In this document: piece by piece, positions 37,677 to 49,929 of the stretch
How positions within the stretch are numbered: the stretch's first letter is position 1
Layout: every line of letters begins with the position of its first letter
Assembly (NCBI GenBank): GCA_012932865.1
Contig: SAXG01000009.1
Location: forward strand, 977,163 to 1,041,162
Origin: Amylostereum areolatum
Taxonomy: Eukaryota; Basidiomycota; Agaricomycetes; Russulales; Stereaceae
Reading direction: 5' to 3'
Length of the DNA: 64,000 nucleotides
Position numbers and translations under genes: made by a program
The notes under the pieces: model-generated
Seen by the model: the letters and a program-made list of their open reading frames with translations, nothing else
Database searches by the model: none
What the model was told of the DNA's origin: nothing

Positions 37677-40600
37677 ATGGCCCAAGTCACCTCCCTAGCG
37701 CGTATCCTCCTCCTCCTCCGCAAGTTTCATGCAGCCAGTGCCTTTCTTGTTCGTCAGATCGCAACGCGATGGAGGTCACTTTTTGTATTCATTCAACGAC
37801 ACATGCGATTCTTCACCCGCACTTTGACTCGAAACCGCCCTCCTTCAACCCTTGCGCCCCCGCCGCCTTCAACGCCAGACACATTTCCCTTGGTGATTAA
37901 GCCAGACGAAGACGTGGTCCTGTGTCCCAGTCTTGTTCCGACTTCGAGTCATCACAAGTGGTCCAGTACCCCGGATCTCCGCACTCAACACCCTTCTCCT
38001 CCTCACCTCGTCGTCGACGCCTCACTTGCTCTTCCTGCTCACATTGTTCACTCTCCCTACAATACTACCGTTGTTGGCACCCCCATACATACGACGCGAT
38101 CCCATCAAGACATACCGTCTACTTCGCGGGTGGATGGCTACGCCACACCAGTCAGGCGTGGGCGCGACCGGCGCCTGCAGGTCCTGCAAGACGATGCAGT
38201 GCACGATCGACTGCTGTCACCTCGTGGATCTCGAGCACCCGGGCGTATGTTTCTCGGAGACAGGAATCGCTCGTCCTCCAGATCAAGGTCTCCATCTCCA
38301 TCTCGGATGCAAGGCGCCGTCACTACTCCCTTCTCCAGCACATCGCATCTGGACGCCACCCTAGCTGATCCTCCGACCAGTCCAAGTCCATATTCTGTTC
38401 TGACCAGCGAGGGGACTACGGCCAACGGAAGTGAAATAGATGTACAAGTACAACCCCCAAGCCCCACCGACAGTCATTCCTCGATCGCCAGCAATGATGG
38501 AAGCACGGGTACTTCGCCTTTTCCTCAACTCCCCGAGGGCCGGAACCCTTTCCCAATACACCCGGAGCAAGGTCCGCGTTACAATCGAACACATACTATG
38601 TACGATAGTAGTGGGATACGTGAACGTGACCCTAACTTTCTTTCGTGATATACAGCCCAGTCGTTCTGGAAGAATACGTGGTCCCCGCGCTAACAACCTC
38701 GTGGCCACAGTAGGTCGAACGCCCTGTACCGAACAGCTCCTTCATTAACAATTCATTATCAGTCTCACACCCAACAAAGATGCGGAGGAGGAAGAGGAGG
38801 AGCCCCAGGGGTGGACACCAGCCGTGCATCCCGATGGGGCTCTCTACTTCTACCACAAGGAAAAGGCAAGTAGCGCTTTGTAATGCTTAACTGCGTTCTC
38901 ACGCGGTTGAACCCATAGAATGTATATACAGACAATCATCTCTACAAGAAGACGTTCTTAGAGGAAGTCAATGAAGCTGTCAATTACTTCACCCAATGCA
39001 TAGAGGCATTGGATAGGATGTCCCTCGTCAAGACGGAGAGCTACGAACTTTTCATTGACATCGAGCTTGATGAAGAATTGACGAAATGGAACTATTACTA
39101 CCTCGATCACGCTTCTCAAACCATCTTCTGGCTGCATGATTATGAGGCGACATCGACACCCTACGCCGAGGGGATGTATGGCCTCAAGTCTCCCGCTCAC
39201 ATGAGTAAGTCGACGCATAACGTCGACGCTTGCGCTGCTTACATGTTTCATCCGACAGAATTACACCTTGAGTCTGCCTATTGGTATGAGGCCCCTTCTG
39301 CGTTGAGATGCTCACTGATAGGCGTTTTGGTAGGTACCATTGGTCGATATACCCAGATGGCCCCAATCGGAACCTCTCTGTAGAGGATTACAACGACTTG
39401 ATGAGCACCCTCAAATTCTTATCTATCGGTGAGAGCAGGTCTTCGAAAAGGATACTCCCGTTATTCTGATCATCTTTGCAGATGCCATGACCTCATATAT
39501 GACCACAAGCCCATATTCTGCAGACGAACTGCACAAGATGGTCAGTCTATTGAAACCTGAGAAAGGTGAGATTCGATAGTCCGTTTTCTAATATCATGAC
39601 ACTGATCAAGGTCGCTAGAACTCGGAATGTTTGATATCAACATGACTTGCGTAGCCGGTGAATCTCGCCCCCTCTCCCCCTTGTCCGTGTATCAATGTAT
39701 TCATGTTCCCGGGTTTCTCCTGGTAGCGAGACTGAAGAGCACGATCAGTAGGGGTCGTTTTCCCTGCTCCCCAAACAATCACCACTCACGAACGTTCCGT
39801 AGGTTTATGGAAGTTTACCAATTATCACGGACAGCGCGGGGCGCGCTTGAACCGTAGCCAAAGCGTGCATGGCGCGCTCTCTCAATCTCGGACTACTCTC
39901 ATCCAGATATTCTCCGGTTTCCTCTTCCGCGCCCCTATAGGTTGTCTGAAAGACATTCAGAAGATACATGCCGATGGTATCATCTCGCTCCCGTCTTGGA
40001 AAACCTACATAGAAAGACTCCAAGCCGAATGGGAAGACTGCATCCTCAGCGTTCGTCTTCTTTTTTCATCGACATCCCATCTCGCTCACGTCATTACTAA
40101 AAGGGAACCGTGTTGTTGACTGTAAATATCGCCTTCCTCGCGGTTCCCCTTGCGATCGTCTTCCCGAACAACGACATGACGCCCGGTCCCCAAAACCTCA
40201 CCCAGAGCTACGAGCGCCCGTTACGATCACCTTCTGGGATTGCCAGCATCGTTTCCGCGATCCTCAGCATCGCCTGCATGATCCTAGGCCTTCTCCTCGT
40301 GCGTTACAACCGGAACAAAAGTCGTGAGGATGCTGGTGCCGCCGTGGGTAGCCACTGCTCTCTAGTACCCTATCCTTTCTGAGCCGCAAGTTTTAGACAA
40401 CGTATATGTCCAGACTGAAGGACCCCCGGTTTGGTTACGAGCCGCTGGCCATTATATATAGCCTCCCTTGGGCTCTCCTCATGTGGGCGTACGTTTATTT
40501 ACACCCTTTTCCAGATTTTCTGGGTATTGACTACCATTCCTCCGCCCATGATATCCAGAATCGTCGCATTCTTTGCCGCTATGCTCATCTTTACATTCAA

Positions 40601-40895
40601 ATACATGGAATGGGCCGCCCAGGCATCCGTCGCGGTGACTTCTGCCATCGTTGTCGCCTTCGTCGTTTGGTGTGTCGTTGTGGAATGCCAGACGTCGGAT
40701 AGCACGCAGCAACGTATTGGACGCGTCCAGGACGCATGGGCGATCCTGACCGAGAAACTGTCCAAGTGCCGGATTCAAATGAAGAGGAAAAGTACAGGAG
40801 AGGATAGGAAGGCTGAAGAGGAGGGCCAGGACGAGAAGGATGACGACATTCTCACAATTCAAGTGGTGTCCCCGTGTCACCCCGAAGATCCGTGA
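37677..40895 (+). CDS. WW-domain multi-pass membrane protein
   Basis: The first exon encodes a 300-residue basic, Ser/Pro-rich region starting MAQVTSLARILLLLRKFH. Later exons encode an acidic run (DAEEEEEEPQ) leading into a WW-like repeat, GWTPAVHPDGALYFYHKEK-NVYTDNHLY. A second WW-like stretch follows after two introns (AYWYHWSIYPDGPNRNLS). The C-terminal part has GTVLLTVNIAFLAVPLAIVF, a pair of hydrophobic segments around ILSIACMILGLLLVRY, and MLIFTFKYMEWAAQ with VVAFVVWCVVV, so roughly four spans, then a charged tail ending HPEDP. About a dozen exons are needed, one joined through a GC-AG intron near 38867-38918. This architecture recurs in agaricomycetes; function unknown. Confidence 0.75.
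38867..38918 (+). other. GC-AG intron in the WW-domain gene
   Basis: The donor reads AAG|GCAAGT, a strong match to the usual GC-donor consensus, and the acceptor is CCCATAG. Splicing joins KEK to NVYTDNHLY inside the WW-like repeat. No GT donor nearby gives this join. Confidence 0.7.
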
Positions 40896-41215
40896 GGATG
40901 TTCCACGGAATTTTATTTCATGCTTGCACATCAATTCGTGGAACGTACCATGTCCAAATTTTCTTCCTTATCACTCCGTGTTACTGTAACCACATTATTG
41001 ACGCACAGATCGGTCGTGTCATAACAAGTTTCGTTCTATTATACGATATCGATACATTGCTGTTCAACTGCTTCTCTCGTACACAGCCAACGGCGGCTTG
41101 CCGCTTCCACGACGGACGTGCCAACCTGCGGAATGAGACCGGCGGTAAGTATCTAAAAGGGCGAGGAAGGCTTAAGTTCGTCCACGCGGATGTCTATTAC
41201 AGAGTAGCCGCCATT
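40896..41215. other. Convergent intergenic stretch
   Basis: About 320 bp between converging genes. An open plus-strand frame runs through but shows no family features. Confidence 0.45.
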
Positions 41216-43698
41216 CTAATGAGACAGCTGCTTGATTTTCACAATAATCGCTATAAACAGAATAGTCTGTCAGCAGCGTGAAGAAACGTTCTGAGCGCAA
41301 AGCACGTACATTGTGGGTCAAGGCCTTGGTGGGGGATTTGCTCCTGCAGACCGCCACATCCCTCCTTGTTGACACCCATGTAGCCGTACTTGGGTGTCAG
41401 GCTGCGCTCTAGAAGCCATGTTCCAAACTTGGAGCCAAGCTGTAGTGATGTGTTAGTGAAGACTGCTCATAGTTGACATGCAGACAGGACGTACGCCGGT
41501 CTTTTGGTTGAGCGATTCAACAACAAGAATGAATTTGCTTTGACCGATCTTGCTGATCATCTACTCACGCGACCACAACGAACCATGGTCAGATATCCTG
41601 AATTCATCCATTGAGTTAAAGACAAACCTGCTCGTCAACGATGTTAAGGGTGGGTTTATTTATCAAACCAACGTTGAGGCCTTCTTGGAGGCAACGCAAG
41701 ACAGCATCATAACTGCGGTAGAGCATGTCACCGTATGAGACGACGTAGCCGTCAGTGCCTTCTACGATGACCTCGTCCTTCCCAGGGGTGAACTCGTAAC
41801 TATCATCGAAGAACTTGGTGTCTGTGTTCTCCTTGAGGATGAATGGTACTTTGGCGCGAGTCGAGAAGACGAAACGAGTGCCACGCTGGAAGAATACTTT
41901 CTTGATTATTGCGATCATCTGCAGAGGGTCGGCGGGAAAGTATAGCCAGGACTGCAGATCCGAGAGACTGTTGTCGGCGAAGAGGGAGTTGACGCCGAAG
42001 TGGCAAGTGTTATCGGCCATCTACCCTGTGGTCAGACATTACAGAATGCCAAGCAGAAGGACAAGATACCTCGTCGACTGCACAGGGACGCTCGTTAGCA
42101 TTACGATCATGCCGGGTATTGGGAAACACTTACCACCGGAATGGGAGAAATGACAGAGAACATTACAGTTATTCAGTCGCGCCATGGTGATCTCCGAGAT
42201 GACCATCTCCAGGAATGCGGAGAATGTCGAGAATACACCGAATTTCTCCGCATCGAACCCGAACCCGGCGGCAGCAGAGAAATTGCCACGTTCCATGATG
42301 CCAGAGGGGATAAAGACTTCAGGATGCTTCTGGTGGATGACCTTCAAGCCGGTCGAGCCTTCGAGGTCGCCTGAATAAATGGTCAATCGATGCTTAGCTA
42401 GAAGGTGAGTAGCACATACTGTCGATGACCATGACCTTTTTTGCAGCCTCTGCCTTGGAAAGGCCATCGAGGACCAGGTTGACCGCCTCGCCGAACACGA
42501 CGCGGTTTGCGCCAGTTTCACGTGTGGAGCCAACGTACAAATACGGAACAGTAGAGGGTTTGATGTTGCTGTAGATGGATTCAATGGCCTGGTAGGTCTT
42601 GTCATCATAACCGCGATGCTTGAAGTACGAAAGAGCGCCTTTCACGGGAATGACGTCATGCCCATGAGGACTTCCTTCAATATCGGGAACGCCGGGAGCC
42701 ATTTTGCGCTTCGATATGACTAGAAACGTGACACGATGAGGGTCGCCGCAGCAATCGACGGCGGCGAAACACTTACTGGCAGCTGGTCCAGGATAAGATA
42801 TGATGGCGGAGAAAGCACCCCAGAGAGCGTCAACGTCCTCGCCGTCTACCGTGACGACTTTCAGACCGTGACCTTCAAGAGTCTTTCCGATGTCGTAACC
42901 CTTGAGATATTCTGAGGGGTGACCGGCAATCGTCACGTCGTTATCGTCGATGAAGAGCTTGACATTGAGGCCCTGTGCGACAGCCAAACGAGCGGCCTCG
43001 GCATCGTTGCCCTCCTGCTGGGAGCCATCGGAACCAAGGCAGAAGACAGTCTTATCACGATTAGCGAGGGCAACGCCGTTGACGAGCGGCCACATGTGAC
43101 CAAGGCGGCCTGAAGAGAACTTGACGCCGGGGGTGAGACCAAGTTCAGGGTGACCAGGAAGCTTTGAATTCGCGGCACGGTATTGGAGGAGGTGATCTGG
43201 GGGAATGTGACCCTGCAATGCGGCAAGAAGATACTGGGTTGCAACGCGATGTCCTGGAACGATGGGATCAATGTGTTAACTATGGATAACTTTGAATCGG
43301 AAACATACCCGCTTCATCGAAGATGACGGGGTAGAACTTGTCGGATGCGTCGATGAGGGAGAGTATAATGCATACTTCTGGCACGGTATCGTATGCACCA
43401 CCTGGTAAAATTTTGGTCTAGGAAGAGACCGCCGGGTAGAAAGGCGCGGGCTGACCAGTATGTCCGCTCACGCCGCGCGCCGCGCCAGTAGCAGTAAAGA
43501 GAACAATGGCATCGCGCAGAAGTTGTATATTGGACTTGAGAGTGGTCCTTTCAACGTCCGACAGCTGAGGCTTGGAGACATCGAGCTTCAGCCTGGGGGG
43601 ACGAGGATGAGTATCTGTGCGGATGCGGAGAGTGATCTAGCCAACTTTTTGTATCGGTTGAGGTCGATGGGGAAAGCGTTGTCGAGAACAGAGCCCAT
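41216..43698 (-). CDS. Dihydroxyacetone synthase-like transketolase
   Basis: Thiamine-diphosphate transketolase of the dihydroxyacetone synthase (formaldehyde transketolase) branch, which moves a glycolaldehyde unit from xylulose 5-phosphate to formaldehyde. It starts MGSVLDNAFPIDLNRYKK, then LKSNIQLLRDAIVLFTATGA, GAYDTVPEVCII, FSSGRLGHMWPLVNG and the cofactor motif GSDGSQQEGNDAEA...DDNDVTIAG. Further on: SGIMERGNFSAAAGFGF, VDEMADNTCHFGVNSLF and GCGGLQEQIPHQGLDP. The last exon, after a 59-bp intron, reads SIIVKIKQLSH. That end is not a PTS1, in contrast to the peroxisomal enzyme of methylotrophic yeasts. TATAAG lies about 80 bp upstream. Other transketolase-like functions cannot be excluded. 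Confidence 0.88.
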
Positions 43699-43777
43699 GA
43701 TGTCAAAAAAGCAGGTTTACGGGAGGAAATAAGGTGAAAATGAGGAGCGAGGGAATGGTAGAAGGCGAGGGCACGTA

Positions 43778-43783
43778 CTTATA
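43778..43783 (-). promoter_or_regulatory. TATA box of the transketolase gene
   Basis: TTTATAAG on the minus strand about 80 bp upstream of the start at 43698. Confidence 0.45.
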
Positions 43784-44368
43784 AACCGGAAGTTTACATC
43801 ACTCGGGAGGAGCCGACTCGATGACTTCATACATACCCTCGGTGCAGCTCGGTGCGCCCGGTCTCTTTACCCGCACGGTGTCTGGCTTGACGTCCGACGG
43901 TGAGCAAGTGCTACTTGCCACGTTCGATATCTCGTAGACCACCGTGGTGTGCGGTTGACCCTGTCGAGCTTCGGTTTCAATCTCCATCCGGAAATTTGGT
44001 TTATCCGTCCCTGTGAAGATATGCCCAATATCGTCTTCGGCGCATTTCAGCCAAGTCAGCTTACACAGGCCTCAGAGATCACTTGCCTTAGACTCCGTGA
44101 CATTTTCACCTGGAATGTCTCTCCCGAGTCCTCATGACATCTACTGGACCACTTCGCTCCGACTCCGATTCTCCAACATCATCTCAACTTGAATCAAATA
44201 CCGCATCGCTCTGTAATGATTTGCGATCTTACGGACTGGGCTCTTCACCACTGGGAGAATCTCGCCCAAATAGGCTCGCTTATCCCGCATCCTGGAGCAT
44301 GCTTCACAACATACCCTTTCCAATAGTAATAGTTTTGGATGAACCACTTACGCCCCCCCGGCGCGGGG

Positions 44369-44375
44369 TATATAG
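44369..44375 (+). promoter_or_regulatory. TATA box of the homogentisate dioxygenase gene
   Basis: TATATAG about 85 bp upstream of the ATG at 44460. Confidence 0.45.
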
Positions 44376-44459
44376 CGTGCAGGACTCCGGGCATTCCCAA
44401 CACGAATCCAGTCCCTTCCCCGTGGACATACTCTCCATACAACCATCCCGTTCTCAACC

Positions 44460-46862
44460 ATGCTCAGAACACTGCCTGTCGCCCGTGGATCTCTGAGGAC
44501 TACTCAAGGAGTATCTCGCGTGGTGGTAAGCACACCGTCTTTTGACCTTACACCATCGGTCTCACCGACAATCTTTCTCGCCAGGCGTCGACCAAGTATC
44601 GGTATCCTGTCGACCGCTGGTGGCTCCAGAGTGACCGCCCGCTCCGCGGTCCTGACTGCCCCCGCAGATAAGGACCCTTACCAGTATCAAGTCGGGTTTG
44701 GAAACAGCTTCTCAAGCGAAGCTCTGTGCGTGTTTTGACCGGTCATTGTTGTGACTCGCACTCAGTTTTCTTGTAGCCCAGGTACCCTTCCTCACGCGCA
44801 GAATAGCCCTCAGAAGAACAAGTACGATCTCTATGCGGAGGCTGTGAGTTAAGATGTTCTCGATCATATATGTCCTCGGTCTCACTCAAATGTGCAGCTG
44901 ACCGGCGCTTCATTCATTACTCCTCGAGCTGAGAGTCAATCAGCGTAAGCATAGTTTGGTGCTGGCCCCGAGAACGCAGCTCACTGCCAGATGTACACAG
45001 TTGGCTCTATCGCATCCGTCCCTCCGTCGCACACCAAGGATTTTCGCCCCTGCCAGACAACCCAGACGTTAGTCTCTTGGTGTTTTGCATTGCTCCCTTA
45101 ATTGATTGCGAACGTACAGTTGGAGCATAATTTCTCCACGTTAAACCCGCGTGTTCACATTAGCCCTACCCAACTTGCCTGGCACCCGTTCGATATTCCA
45201 ACAGCACCCACGACTTTCGTTGAAGGATTGAAAACCCTCGCAGGTAGTGGCGAACCCACCCTACGCGAGGGTGTTGCTTTCCACATGTCGGTCTCCTTCC
45301 ATTCTTATCTCATTTTCTTCTCATGCGATACCCTTATTTCAGTTATGGCGCAAATACATCGATGCACAAAGAGGCGTTCTGCAACAACGACGGCCACATG
45401 ATGCTGCTGCCTCAGCAAGGGCGTCTTGACATACAGACAGAGTACGGAAAGTGAGTGATGCGTGCACATAACTTCAATATTTCCCCGTCTTATTCGGTCA
45501 GTTTAATGGTACGACCGGGAGAACTGGTCGTTATACAACGCGGGATGAGATTCAAGGTATGTCCCCTACGTCACGATTCAAGTTACCTTTGTTGAGAAGT
45601 TGTGTTCATTCAGGTGGTACTCCCAGACGGCCCCTCGCGCGGATGTAAGCTTCGCTCTGTATAGCCCAAACATCCTGCTAAGGCCTGTTCGACAGACATC
45701 CAGGAAATTTTCGGCTCTCGATTCGTTCTTCCCGACCTCGGACCACTTGGAACCCACGGCCTCGCTAACCCACGCGATTTTGAGACGCCAGTGGCCAGCT
45801 TTGACGTGGACCAGTCGCCTTGGCAGAGTGAGTTGTATTACACTTTCTCAGATGGTCAGAGCGCTAATTCTTGTTCGTGCAGTCATCTACAAGTATGCAC
45901 GACATCACCTCACGTTGAAGGGGTACTGATTAGTAAACAGGGTTGGTGGCCGTCTTTTCGTATGCAAGCAAGAGCACACTCCTTTCGATGTCGTCGCCTG
46001 GCACGGCAAGTATGTCGCACGTGTTTTCGCCATCCTATCATCAGCCTGACTGACCTTTCTTAGCTACGTTCCATACAAGTATGCCATGGAAAAGTTTGTC
46101 AACGTTGGGAGTATCTCGAAGGACCATATCGACCCGTCCATCTTCTGTGTCCTCACTGCTAAATCCAAGATCCCGAATCACGCATTGACGGATCTCTTGA
46201 TCTTCAGTCCGCGATGGGATGTCGCATCGCATACATTCCGCCCACCGGTACGTCGACGTCAGTCGTTGCTTATGTGATGAGCGCCGATATAACGGGCAAT
46301 GTGACGACAGTTCTACCACCGCAACAGCGCGTCGGAGTTCATGGGTTTGATCTATGGCACCTACGGCGGGCGTAGTGACGGCTTCCAACCTGGCGGTGCG
46401 AGTTACGAGACTGGCTTTTGTCCCCATGGAGGTGTGTCTCCGCGTGTCGCTCAATCTGTGGCTGAAACTGAGGAGCGTCTGTCGTAGTGTCATACGAGGA
46501 GTTCAAGGGTGCGACCGAGGCCGATCTCCAGCCAATGCGCGTTCACGAGGGCACAATGGGTGAGTTTGTTATTCCGCTACTAGATGGTGTCCCTGATCGA
46601 ATGTCCAAACTAGCATTTATGTTCGAGTCGAGCATGATGCTTCCCCTTACAGACTACGCCATGAAGCGCTCCGGGAAATTGCACGGTGCGATTTTTTTGG
46701 TTTCTGCGAGGACTACCGACTGATGTACCATAATCAGAGCACGAACCAAAGATGTGGGATGACCTCAAGGCCCAGTTCATGAACCATCTGGATGAAGTGA
46801 ACGCAGATCTGAAGGCGGCAGGAAGGCCGGAGTTGAAGCCGAACGGTTCCTCTCAGGCGTGA
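44460..46862 (+). CDS. hmgA: Homogentisate 1,2-dioxygenase with N-terminal extension
   Basis: Iron-dependent ring-cleaving enzyme of tyrosine and phenylalanine breakdown, converting homogentisate to maleylacetoacetate. Core motifs: [104 protein letters not shown] and [14 protein letters not shown]. It ends LKPNGSSQA. The frame before [11 protein letters not shown] is open back to ATG 44460 with no other Met, giving about 65 extra residues, [16 protein letters not shown]..., with nine Arg and one Asp. This looks like a mitochondrial presequence, unusual for an enzyme normally cytosolic in fungi. About ten exons with short introns. Confidence 0.88.
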
Positions 46863-48037
46863 ATGCACGATGCGCGGGGCCTTGAAGAGGGCGATAGCAT
46901 ATCTTCACGATTTACTTCTTGGACGCTCTATCAACTTAAGTATCGCCATGCTACCTCTGTCTGCCTACTCGATCCGTTTGGGTAATCTACTACTTTCGAT
47001 TGATTGGAAGACTTCACGTAGCGTTAGTTGAGGATTGGTATATGGTTCTCCAAGCATTTAAAGTCGTCCGGCGCATCGAGATAGTCCAGGCGTTTGAGCA
47101 AATACCACAGCCAGACGCTTACTAGTAATGGGTGTAACTCGTCGGCCATGGAAACTGGAAGACCACTGCAAAAAGGCATACCCTCAGTCGACAGAGTGAC
47201 GCAGTGTCGATCGAGAAACCCGGTGGAAGGCATAGGATCGTTTATTGGTCGGAACATCGTGACCGGGGGAATGGTGATCAACATAGTGTATATCGTACTG
47301 TGATATTTTACTAGATGCGGACGGCGAAAGATGCGATTCAAGTTTTTCAATATCGAAGAGCCGGCACAACGAAAACCTAGAGAAAGAGTAGAGAGTCAGA
47401 AAGAGGTCGAAGAGTGAGGACATGGATGAGAGAAAATGGAAAGGTATCAGAGAACCGAGCTCGACTCCAGCAATCTCGTAAACGAGGCACTTTCAGACGG
47501 CACTTCCTAAATTTGTCGGTGTAGATCATCCGGAAGAAGAGAACGTATACAAGAGACAGAAAAAGAGGACTCACCCAAGGCGAAGACGTAGAAAAGAGGA
47601 CATGGATGGTGGACGGAAGAAAGGGAGAAATTTATACGATCGGTGAGAAAATGGATAATACCCTTGATAATACCTTAACTGCATCCCCTTGCACCCTCCC
47701 GCCCTTTCTCCCACTTCGACTGCCTTTCAGAGTCCCCTTAGCTTCACCGTTCCGATTTTTGACACCATTCCAAGTTGAAAAAATCGGCGAACGAGAGTAT
47801 CTGGTGAGTGTCCAGCGTCCGTTGCTGCGCGGCCTCGAAACCTCCAGATTTGCAACCTTTTGCAACCCCCTACCGCACCATAAAATATACCTATCGCCTC
47901 GCATATGTTTCCACACAATCCCTCGACCGTGACATAACACGTTTTTGCAGCTTTGCTCCCGCTTCTAAGAGCACATCCTCGCCTCGATCTTGAAATGCTT
48001 GACACTCATCTTGTGCTCTTTCCGCAGCACGGCGATC
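46863..48037. other. Intergenic stretch with a possible small minus-strand gene
   Basis: About 1.2 kb. On the minus strand, ATG near 47603 (MSSFLRLRLG) could join by short introns to frames in 47184-47574 and end with GLPVSMADELHPLLVSVWLWYLLKRLDYLD at 47024. The phases do not settle on one model and no domain is recognised. The rest is purine-rich (47380-47600) and holds the promoter of the AT-hook gene. Confidence 0.35.
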
Positions 48038-49929
48038 ATGGAGGGCACCCCGATGCAAGCCCTAGGTAGCACCCAAACCACGCTTTCTTCCCAAGAAGTT
48101 TCAAACGGAATGCCCGTCGGTGAGAGCATCAGTGCCCCCACTCCCACCAAGCGAGGCCCAGGTCGTCCCAAGGGTAGCGGCAAAAAAGTCGTAGACCCGA
48201 ATACACCCGTTCTGCCTAAGCGACCCGTAGGACGACCTAGGAAGGACGGGTTACCTGCAGGCTCGGTCCCTCGTGCCGCTCCTAGTGGTGTCCGCAAGCG
48301 TAGAGTTGCAGCCCCCGGCGGTTTCGCAGCTGCAAGCAGTAGCGCACCTCCTTCGGTAGTGACGACTTCCGCCAGCGCACCACAATACTCTTCTCCACCC
48401 GTGTGTAATTTTCCAGTTAAGCTTTGAAGCACCACTGAACTTTGCCCTTTGTTCCAGAATCAGTACGGTGCATTCGCGTATACACCCGCGCAGCCTCCCG
48501 CTCAACCGTCCTGGCAAACGACAACTTATAGCACGCTCTCCGCAGCCCTCCAACCGGGACCTCCTCGCGAAAGTGCCAGCGCACCATCCACGCATGCTGT
48601 CCATGCGCCGGTCATCGCTCCTCATTTAGCACAGGATGATTGGGCCAACCTTCTGCGCACCGATCCCAATGCATTGGTCCAAAGTCTTCTCACAGCGCTT
48701 CAAGCACCCAACCCTATCACCCGTGCGGGTCAAACCGTCGAAGACGCATTCAAAGCCCACATGCCATTTCTACCCCCGCACACCAGTGCTCAAGCGCCGC
48801 CTAATGTTTACCTTTCGCTGAAAACATTCTGGCTCCCTTCATCCCCTCCTTACTTCGGGCTGACGGTGGCAGCACCTGTACCAGCCCACCGCTTCTTCTA
48901 CTGGGACCCGCAGTCAATCATATTCAACGGCATTGGTTGTCCCTACTGCGCTCAGCCTCTTGCAAACCGCGGCTGCATTCGTTCAGGACCCCTCAAAGTC
49001 TACGACGTTGGCAGCCCTTTCTACATCATCGGCTGCGAGTACATCTGCCAGAGCCAGGCTTGCAAGAATAACGGTTTCCCTGATGGCCGCAAGTTCTCAA
49101 GTACGGATCCGGATATCATTCGTGCATTGCCGGTGGTACTCCGCGACGAGCTTCCCGCGCACTTGATCCTTGGCGCCGCTCACAACGCCTACTTATGGAA
49201 CTGGCAGGGAGCTGGCGTGTCCAAAACGTTGTGGACGATTGTGCAGAGTTGCCTTTTGCAAGGCATAGGGAAGGACCCCATCGTGCACATCATTCGGAGC
49301 ACTGAGGAGGGCTTGCCAGGTCCAGCACCACATAAGCAGGACGACGAAGGCGAAGAGCAAGATGAAGAAAATCAAGACGAAGAGCGACAAGAGATGGAGG
49401 TCGACCAAGCTGTCCAGGAACCGAAAGAGGTTGGTGTCTGGCATCTTCGCCGAGTACTTCTTACTGACTCTTGTGGTTATAGGCACCACCTACATCCTAT
49501 GCCGACCCTTGGAAGGCTCACAACGTGATCAGTACACCTCCCGCGCCATCCTCGTCAGATACGGTTCCTGCCTCTGTCCCTCCGCCTATTCCCATTCCCG
49601 TGCAGGCACCCCCGGGCGCAATTCCTGCGCCGTATGGATATCCACAAGGCGCTCCAGGACCGTACATGGCGTACCCATACGGCGACAGGGCGTTCCAGCA
49701 ATATTCTTACCACCATCACGACCCTAACGCTCCTGGCGGTAAAGCTGGCTCCGCCGAGCCGCCTGCAGCGAAACGTGTGCGTCATTGCGTCAAGTGCGGG
49801 TCAAAGGACTGCAAGGGCAAAGGAGGGCGTAACTTCTGCACCAATGCATGCCAGGACTGCGGAAAGTCAGACTGCAAGGGGAGAAACAGTAAACGTCCGG
49901 ACAAAACCTGTACGGATGCGTGGGCGTGA
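48038..49929 (+). CDS. AT-hook and cysteine-cluster protein, DUF6729/KDZ-associated type
   Basis: Three exons (48038-48400, 48458-49429, 49483-49929) give 593 residues. Two AT-hooks at the N-terminus ([13 protein letters not shown] and [11 protein letters not shown]) should bind the minor groove of AT-rich DNA. A Pro/Ala-rich linker precedes a domain with [33 protein letters not shown] and [17 protein letters not shown], resembling DUF6729 of basidiomycete transposon-related proteins. An acidic stretch ([15 protein letters not shown]) follows, then a Cys cluster [14 protein letters not shown]...[17 protein letters not shown], ending TDAWA. No catalytic DDE domain is seen. It is either a non-catalytic transposon-encoded partner or a domesticated gene. 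Confidence 0.75.

Larger units (their letters stand above)
43699..44459. other. Divergent promoter region with unassigned minus-strand frames
   Basis: About 760 bp. TATAAG on the minus strand at 43778-43783 suits the transketolase promoter and TATATAG at 44369-44375 the dioxygenase promoter. Minus-strand frames at 43799-43987 (62 aa), 44141-44347 and 44245-44457 look partly protein-like and could be exons of a small gene, but I could not build a model with a start and consistent phases. Confidence 0.4.
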
